Below, one piece after another: positions 58,087 through 64,000 of a stretch of DNA of 64,000 nt. This DNA is from an uncultured Acetatifactor sp. (GTDB lineage Bacteria; Bacillota; Clostridia; Lachnospirales; Lachnospiraceae). Below the pieces are notes generated by a model. That model was not told the origin of the DNA and made no database searches. It saw nothing but the letters and a program-made list of their open reading frames with translations. Made by a program: the position numbers and the translations under genes. Numbering within the stretch: position 1 is the first letter of the stretch; each line of letters starts with the position of its first letter. The stretch spans positions 1 through 64,000 of the forward strand of contig CANPWA010000007.1 of the NCBI GenBank assembly GCA_947581865.1, in the 5' to 3' direction.

Positions 58087-59046
58087 TCATCCCTTTTCAT
58101 ATGCGATCTTAAGGGTGGTTCCTCCCGCGCTCACGCCCGGGCTTCTGGTGATCCTGCATTTCTGACCGGCTGTCCGCCCCACAGTCTCGCCGTCCTTCAG
58201 CGTCACATCTTCTTCGATACAGTGGAACGCGATATCCACCAGAAAATCTCTCGCCGCCATAGGCTCCTTTGGCGTTTCAATGATCTCCATGTCGTCCTTG
58301 CCAAAACAATTCATGCCGATAGTGTAGACATTGTAGCCATGGGGCGCCGCCGTGATGCCAAACCACACCAGCCCCATCAGCGGAAAGATCCCTTTGACCA
58401 GCATCTCTTTCATGGCAGCATAAAACTGCGGCTGATAAACCACTCCATTGGCATAGACACCCAGCACATTGCTCTGCCTACACAGTGTGGATACCACCTT
58501 CACAAACAGCTCGCCGTCTTTTTTCACATCTTCATGGGCGCCCACAACGGTGACCACGATCTGCGCCTGATGCCTTTGAGTGACTTCCACGGCTTCCTTC
58601 CAGGTGTAGTTAAAAGCGGCATTATGCTCCGCCTCCCTGTTGGGTACGGGAATATCCATATACCCCACGATCACGCGCTGGCTGCCCAGGTTCAAAAGGA
58701 CCAGCTCACATCCATCCTTCTCCTTCGCACCGGGGTCTCTGCCTTCCTCGTATTCAGGCTGCAGCCCCCAGTCTGCCTCCAGCTCATTCTGAAAAGCCTT
58801 CTTATCCCAGGATTTATCTGCAAGGAGAACAAAAGCGGAAAAGACTCCCTTCTGTTTGTCATACTCTCCGGGCGCCGGCTGCCCGTCAAAAGACGCTCCC
58901 CCTTTCTGCACGGATCTCTTCCCGGAGAACACTTCGTTTTCCTTCGGTCGGCTCTGGGGCTGTTTCCTCTTATTTCTCCCAAACAGATCAAATAATCCCA
59001 TCTCCCATACTCCTTTTCCCGGCACGGCGCGCTTCGCCTCTCCCAT
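58087..59046 (-). CDS. DUF4261-like protein
   Basis: 319 aa; C-terminal KNVYTIGMNCFGKDDMEIIET-like region typical of DUF4261. Confidence 0.6.
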   Translation of the reverse strand: MGEAKRAVPGKGVWEMGLFDLFGRNKRKQPQSRPKENEVFSGKRSVQKGGASFDGQPAPGEYDKQKGVFSAFVLLADKSWDKKAFQNELEADWGLQPEYEEGRDPGAKEKDGCELVLLNLGSQRVIVGYMDIPVPNREAEHNAAFNYTWKEAVEVTQRHQAQIVVTVVGAHEDVKKDGELFVKVVSTLCRQSNVLGVYANGVVYQPQFYAAMKEMLVKGIFPLMGLVWFGITAAPHGYNVYTIGMNCFGKDDMEIIETPKEPMAARDFLVDIAFHCIEEDVTLKDGETVGRTAGQKCRITRSPGVSAGGTTLKIAYEKG

Positions 59047-59051
59047 GCTTT

Positions 59052-60077
59052 CTAGATTGTCACTTCCCCCGCGAGCACCCGCTTATAGTCCTCCAGATTT
59101 TTCTTCAAAAGCTCCGGCGTGTTCAGCTCATAGGGGCATTTGGACTTACATCTGCCGCATTCCAGACAGCCTTCGATCTTCTTCATCTCAGCCTGCATCG
59201 TTTCCGACAGCCAGTTCGCAGAGGGCGCCCTCCTGAGCATCAGCGACATTCTGGCGCACTGATTGATCATAATCCCTGCCGGGCAGGGCATGCAGTAGCC
59301 GCACCCGCGGCAGAACTCCCCCGCCAGCTCCCCGCGCTCTTTCTCAATATAAGCCCTGATCTTTTCGTCCAAGACAGGCTCTTTTTCCATAAATGCCAGC
59401 CACTCCTCCAGCTCGCTCATCCTCTGAATGCCCCAGATCGGCAGCACATTGTCAAACTGCAGCATGTAGGCCATAGCCGCCCCGGAATTGTGGATCAGCC
59501 CGCCGGCAAGCCCCTTCATGGCAATAAAGCCCATATCTGCTCTCCTGCAGGCTTCCACCAGCTCCACCTCCCTCTCAGAGGACAGATAGCTGAAGGGAAA
59601 CTGCAGTGTCTCATATAGCCCGGACTTCACACAGTCAAAGGCGATCTCCAGTTTATGTGCCGTCACGCCGATATGGCGGATCCTGCCCTGTGCCTTCGCC
59701 TCCAGCATACACTCATACATCCCCGTGCCGTCCCCGGGCGCATAACACTGATCGACACAGTGGAACTGATAAATGTCAAGATAATCCGTGCGCAGATTTC
59801 GTAAAGTGGTGTCCAGCTGCTTCCGGAATTCTTCCGGGGTCTTCGCCATGGTCTTAGAGGCGATAAAAACCTGTTCCCGCATGCCGTCAAAAGCCTCTCC
59901 CAGTTTCTCCTCGCTGTCGCTGTAAGCCCGGGCAGTGTCAAAAAAACGCATGCCGCCCTCGTACGCTCTGCGCAGGATCTTCACCGCAGTGTCCATATCA
60001 ACCCTCTGTATGGGCAGCGCGCCGAAAGCATTCTGCACGGTGGAGATTCCTGTAGAACCCAGTGTAATTTCCCGCAT
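59052..60077 (-). CDS. aldo/keto reductase with C-terminal 4Fe-4S motifs
   Basis: MREITLGSTGISTVQNAFGALPI; CRGCGYCMPCPAGI and CLECGRCKSKCPYEL. Confidence 0.9.
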   Translation of the reverse strand: MREITLGSTGISTVQNAFGALPIQRVDMDTAVKILRRAYEGGMRFFDTARAYSDSEEKLGEAFDGMREQVFIASKTMAKTPEEFRKQLDTTLRNLRTDYLDIYQFHCVDQCYAPGDGTGMYECMLEAKAQGRIRHIGVTAHKLEIAFDCVKSGLYETLQFPFSYLSSEREVELVEACRRADMGFIAMKGLAGGLIHNSGAAMAYMLQFDNVLPIWGIQRMSELEEWLAFMEKEPVLDEKIRAYIEKERGELAGEFCRGCGYCMPCPAGIMINQCARMSLMLRRAPSANWLSETMQAEMKKIEGCLECGRCKSKCPYELNTPELLKKNLEDYKRVLAGEVTI

Positions 60078-60111
60078 CCTTTTCCCTCCCAGTCTTTTTT
60101 GAATTGTTTCG

Positions 60112-60633
60112 TCACACATTCTCTTTTATCTTTGCCGTGTCCAAATCCTTCAGATCCTTTTCATAACAGAACCAGTGATGCCCGTACATCTTTGTCTCCC
60201 CCACTTTGGCAAAGCCCAGCCTGGCGTAAGCACGCAATGCGCGTTTATTCCCCGGGCTAACCAGAAAGTGGATTCCCCTGCAGCCTCTGCGCCGCAGCTC
60301 CTCCATGGCAAACCACAGCAGTTTCCCGGCAATCCCGCGGTTCTGATGTTCCCGGCGCACCACCAGCCTTGCGATCTCCCCTGAGGGAATAAGCTCAGGG
60401 CTCCAGCATTCCAGGGCATCCGTCTGCTCATCATCATCGATGGCGAAAGCGGCGATCACTTCCCCCGCCTCTCTGGCACAAAAAAGCGCGCCTCTCTCCA
60501 TGTCTTCCCGAAGAAGTTTTTCGCTGGGATAATCACTGTCCCAGGTGCAGCCCTCCTCACCGACCGCCCTGTGGTACATCTCCGCCAATTTTTCAAAATC
60601 CGCCTCCAAGACGGGCGTAATCTCAAGATCCAT
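60112..60633 (-). CDS. GNAT-family N-acetyltransferase
   Basis: ARLVVRREHQNRGIAGKLLWFAMEELRRRGCRGIHFLVSPGNKRALRAYARLGF. Confidence 0.9.
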   Translation of the reverse strand: MDLEITPVLEADFEKLAEMYHRAVGEEGCTWDSDYPSEKLLREDMERGALFCAREAGEVIAAFAIDDDEQTDALECWSPELIPSGEIARLVVRREHQNRGIAGKLLWFAMEELRRRGCRGIHFLVSPGNKRALRAYARLGFAKVGETKMYGHHWFCYEKDLKDLDTAKIKENV

Positions 60634-60740
60634 TCTTTTTCCCCGGCGTCATATGTCTTGAATAAGGTTTATTATATCATGTCAAACAGCATACTTCAAC
60701 ACAAGCCACAGTCATTATCGTTAAAGTATATATAACAAAA

Positions 60741-60772
60741 TAACGGAGATTCTTTTTATCGAATCTCCGTTA
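60741..60772 (-). terminator. terminator-like hairpin downstream of tRNA-Leu
   Basis: perfect 12-bp stem taacggagattc/gaatctccgtta, then ttttgtt on the minus strand. Confidence 0.7.
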
Positions 60773-60886
60773 TCTGTTTACCCATGACAGCCGGTAATCC
60801 CGGACCATTATCTCAGCGTGTACTCATTTCTGTTTACACTTTAAAGACGGGGTATGCGGACCACCTTATTTTATGGGCTTCTGCAG

Positions 60887-60970
60887 TGCAGGAAAAGAGA
60901 CTTGAACTCTCATGGTATTGCTACCACACGGACCTGAACCGTGCGCGTCTGCCAATTCCGCCATTCCTGC
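60887..60970 (-). tRNA. tRNA-Leu (anticodon CAG)
   Basis: minus strand gcaggaatggcggaattggcagacgcgcacggttcaggtccgtgtggtagcaataccatgagagttcaagtctcttttcctgca; acceptor GCAGGAA/TTCCTGC, loop TTCAGGT. Confidence 0.95.
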
Positions 60971-61175
60971 GAACAAAATATATTTTATCTTGTTTTCAAA
61001 CAAATGTCAATAGTGTATTTTATAAAATTTAAACAATTTTTTGTAAAATATAAACAATTATTTTCCTGCTGAAAATCTGCATCTTCTTTATATCCGGCGC
61101 CAATCTGCTTTTGGTATTTTCTTCACCCAAAGCGGACATAATGGAAACACAACAAGCACACAAGGAGGACTCTCT

Positions 61176-62732
61176 ATGAAATTATCCTTAAAAAGCCTTC
61201 AAACAGATCGGGCTGCCTATCTGAAAGCCGGCTTTCACCTGCCGGAATTTGACTATGACAAGGTGCGCCATGACACCCTGTCCCATCCCGTCTGGCTGCA
61301 CTTTGGTCCCGGCAATCTGTTCAAGGCATTTCCCGCCCACGCGGTTCAAAACCTCTTAAACTCGGGCGTCATGGGAACGGGTCTGATCGCCGCTGAAGGG
61401 TATGACTATGAAATTGTGGAAAAAGCCAGCCGCCCCCACGACAATCTCACCGTCCTCGCCATCCTGACAGCCGATGGAACCGTGGAAAAAACGGTCATCG
61501 CAAGCATCATGGAAACCCTCATTCTGGACAGCAAAAATCAGCCGGAATTTAACCGGCTGAAAGAAATATTTGCCAGCCCCTCCCTGCAGCTCGTGAGCTT
61601 TACCATCACGGAAAAAGGCTACTCCTCCGAGGATTACCTTGGCAAGGTAGCCGCCCTGCTCTACCACCGCTATCAGAGCGGCGCCCTGCCCCTCGCCATG
61701 GTCAGCCTGGACAACTGCTCCCACAACGGAGATCTGCTCCGGGACGCCATGTGGACCTTTGCCGACAACTGGTGCGGCAAAGGGCTGACAGAGCAGGGCT
61801 TTGCAGATTATGTGAAAAACCCGGAAAAAGTATCTTTTCCCTGGACCATGATCGACAAGATCACGCCCAGACCGGACAACCGGGTGGAAGAACTGCTTGC
61901 CGCAGACGGCATGGAAGATCTTTCCCCCGTGATCACATCGAAAAAAAGCTATGTCGCCCCCTTTGTCAATGCTGAGGAAAGCGAATATCTGATAATCGAG
62001 GATCTCTTTCCCGCCGGACGTCCTCCTCTGGAAGCCGCAGGCTTCTGGTTCGTCCCCCGTGAAACGGTGGACAAAATGGAGAAAATGAAGGTCTGTACCT
62101 GCCTCAATCCTCTGCACACTGCCCTCGCGGTCTTCGGATGCCTTCTGGGATTCTCCCTGATCGCGGACGAAATGCGCGATCCCATCCTTCAGAGCCTGGT
62201 CCGCGGGCTGGGATACCGGGAAGGGCTGCCCGTAGTGACGCACCCGGGCATCATGGAGCCGGAAAAATTTCTGGACACTGTGATAGGTTTTCGTCTGCCC
62301 AATCCCTTCCTGCCCGACACACCCCAGCGCATCGCTGCGGATACCTCCCAGAAACTTGCGGTGCGGTTCGGAGAGACCATAAAATCCTATGCCGCCTCCC
62401 CCGCCCTCGATCCGAAAAATCTTGTGTGCATCCCTCTGGTGTTTGCAGGCTGGCTCCGGTATCTGATGGGAGTGGATGACAGCGGCGCCGCCTTCGAGCC
62501 AAGCCCCGATCCTCTGCTCTCCTCCCTGCAGAACTATGTGAAAGATTACAGTCTTTCCCGGGATGCCAAGGATTTAAGCCGTCTGGACGGGCTGCTCTCC
62601 AATGAAAAAATTTTTGGCGTCCATCTCGGAAATGCAGGATTGTCCGGGAAAGTAAAACAATATTTTGCGGAAATGAGTTCGGGCATCGGAGCCGTGCGGT
62701 CCACATTGGAAAAATATACAAAAGGAATGTGA
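61176..62732 (+). CDS. mannitol dehydrogenase family (polyol/fructuronate reductase) protein
   Basis: VWLHFGPGNLFKAFPAHAVQNLL...VCTCLNPLHTALAVFGCLLGF. Confidence 0.85.
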   Translation: MKLSLKSLQTDRAAYLKAGFHLPEFDYDKVRHDTLSHPVWLHFGPGNLFKAFPAHAVQNLLNSGVMGTGLIAAEGYDYEIVEKASRPHDNLTVLAILTADGTVEKTVIASIMETLILDSKNQPEFNRLKEIFASPSLQLVSFTITEKGYSSEDYLGKVAALLYHRYQSGALPLAMVSLDNCSHNGDLLRDAMWTFADNWCGKGLTEQGFADYVKNPEKVSFPWTMIDKITPRPDNRVEELLAADGMEDLSPVITSKKSYVAPFVNAEESEYLIIEDLFPAGRPPLEAAGFWFVPRETVDKMEKMKVCTCLNPLHTALAVFGCLLGFSLIADEMRDPILQSLVRGLGYREGLPVVTHPGIMEPEKFLDTVIGFRLPNPFLPDTPQRIAADTSQKLAVRFGETIKSYAASPALDPKNLVCIPLVFAGWLRYLMGVDDSGAAFEPSPDPLLSSLQNYVKDYSLSRDAKDLSRLDGLLSNEKIFGVHLGNAGLSGKVKQYFAEMSSGIGAVRSTLEKYTKGM

Positions 62733-62740
62733 CCGCTTCC

Positions 62741-63883
62741 CTATACTCTTTTATTTTTCTCCACATACACCGGGAATGTATCGGTTCCTTTTAATTCCTT
62801 GTCCGCAGTGATGACCACTTTCTTATCCGTGATAACGTACTCCACACTGGCGCCATCCTCGATCACGGTATCCTGCATGAGGACACAATTTTTCACCTTT
62901 GCGCCCCTGCCGATCTTCACCCCGCGGAACAGAATGCAGTTCTCCACTTCGCCTTCAATGACGCAGCCGTCTGCGGCGGTGATATGCTTCACCTTGCAGC
63001 TGCTCATATAGCGGGTAGGATTGTCATCCCGGATCTTGGTGTAAATGGGGCTTGCCCCGAAGAGCGCATCCTCGTTCTCTTCCTGAAGAAGCTTCATGCT
63101 CTCCTCAAAATAGCTTCTCAGCCCTGTGATGCGCGCCACATATCCCTCAAAGCAGTAACCTCTCACATCCAGCTTATCCAGCTGTTTGGAGAGAATGTCT
63201 CTCTCATAGTAGATACCGCCCTGCAGATATGCCTCGGAAATCTGTGCGATCAGTCTCTCCCTCTCCATCACATAGATGTTCATGGAGAGATTCTGCACGC
63301 CCTTATCCTTGGAGTTCACGCAGATCTCTGCCACTCTGTCGTCCTTCAGCTTGAATGTGTAATAGAGATTCTTGGTGTCCGCATCCAGATCCAGCAGGTC
63401 TCTGGGCAGCCCCTCCCTTGTATACGCCATGGTCATATCCGCGCCGCTCTCGATATGCTTTTCCAGCAGATCCTTAAAATCAAAATTCACCGCGATATTG
63501 GCATCACAGAGGATCACATATTTTTCTTTCTGCTTCTTTAAAAAGGGAATCATGCTGGAGAGAGCCTCCACACGTCCGCTGTAAACCTTTGTCTCTCTGT
63601 TGGAGAAAGGAGGAACCAGATTCAGCCCGCCGTTCTTGCGGCTTAAATCCCACTCGCGCCCATTCCCCAGATGATCCATCAGAGAGTGGTAATTTTGCTT
63701 TACGACCAAAGATACATTGTCAATCCCCGCATTCACCATGCTGGAGAGCAGGAAATCCACGATCCTGTACCGGCTTGCAAAAGGGATGGAAGCCATCAGA
63801 CGCTCGCTTGCCAGCTCGGGAACCATCGCGTCATAGCTGTTGGGAAATATAATTCCAAGTGCATCTGCATTCATATTTAACAT
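62741..63883 (-). CDS. glgD: glucose-1-phosphate adenylyltransferase subunit GlgD
   Basis: NADALGIIFPNSYDAMVPELASERLMASIPFASRYRIVDFLLSSMVNAGI. Confidence 0.9.
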   Translation of the reverse strand: MLNMNADALGIIFPNSYDAMVPELASERLMASIPFASRYRIVDFLLSSMVNAGIDNVSLVVKQNYHSLMDHLGNGREWDLSRKNGGLNLVPPFSNRETKVYSGRVEALSSMIPFLKKQKEKYVILCDANIAVNFDFKDLLEKHIESGADMTMAYTREGLPRDLLDLDADTKNLYYTFKLKDDRVAEICVNSKDKGVQNLSMNIYVMERERLIAQISEAYLQGGIYYERDILSKQLDKLDVRGYCFEGYVARITGLRSYFEESMKLLQEENEDALFGASPIYTKIRDDNPTRYMSSCKVKHITAADGCVIEGEVENCILFRGVKIGRGAKVKNCVLMQDTVIEDGASVEYVITDKKVVITADKELKGTDTFPVYVEKNKRV

Positions 63884-64000
63884 ACGACTTCACCTTCCTT
63901 TACCGTTTCTCCTACCATGGCATTGGGACCGATCTTGGCATTTTTGCCGACTGTCACATCCGGTCCGATGGTAGCTACGCCCTTTTCCTCATCGGTAGGT
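63877..64000 (-). CDS. glgC: glucose-1-phosphate adenylyltransferase GlgC, C-terminal part, truncated by window edge
   Basis: minus strand PTDEEKGVATIGPDVTVGKNAKIGPNAMVGETVKEGEVVC*, overlapping the glgD start. Confidence 0.8.
   Translation of the reverse strand, partial: PTDEEKGVATIGPDVTVGKNAKIGPNAMVGETVKEGEVVC

Overview
The window has two parts. About 1-32,200 is an AT-rich accessory island. About 32,279-64,000 is conserved Firmicutes chromosome, probably Lachnospiraceae-like by gene content. It carries hemZ, an MBL hydrolase, relA, apt, purA, a purF paralog, purB, trpF, purF, purC, a DUF5716/DUF5717 operon, an ABC exporter with a GntR regulator, tRNA-Leu, mannitol dehydrogenase and glgD/glgC. 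The island centres on a 3205-aa FnIII/RHS-YD-repeat polymorphic toxin (12260-21877). It is flanked by a phage-type endolysin, a phage-type holin and a small alternative sigma factor. By eye I find the same bipartite promoter-like element, GTTTACA-N16-CTTT, exactly once upstream of each of these four genes (sigma, holin, endolysin, RHS), and found no other copy. This suggests a C. difficile PaLoc-like (TcdR/TcdE-type) sigma-plus-lysis release module attached to an RHS toxin, which is my main candidate for a new system. Downstream of the RHS gene is a graveyard of orphan toxin/immunity modules: a DUF4280 PAAR-like/C39-like protease, a TNT/ART-like toxin, a papain-like protease and an RCC1 fragment. 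It also holds a decayed IS1182 element and an exact 43-bp repeat shared by two gene starts. Between RHS and endolysin are decayed mazF, holin and CHAP-like remnants, and between endolysin and holin an ORF-less group II intron. A second candidate system is a two-gene unit of HD + HSP90-like ATPase with a SLATT/DUF4231 membrane protein (27923-31930), resembling anti-phage conflict systems. Everything was read by eye without database searches.
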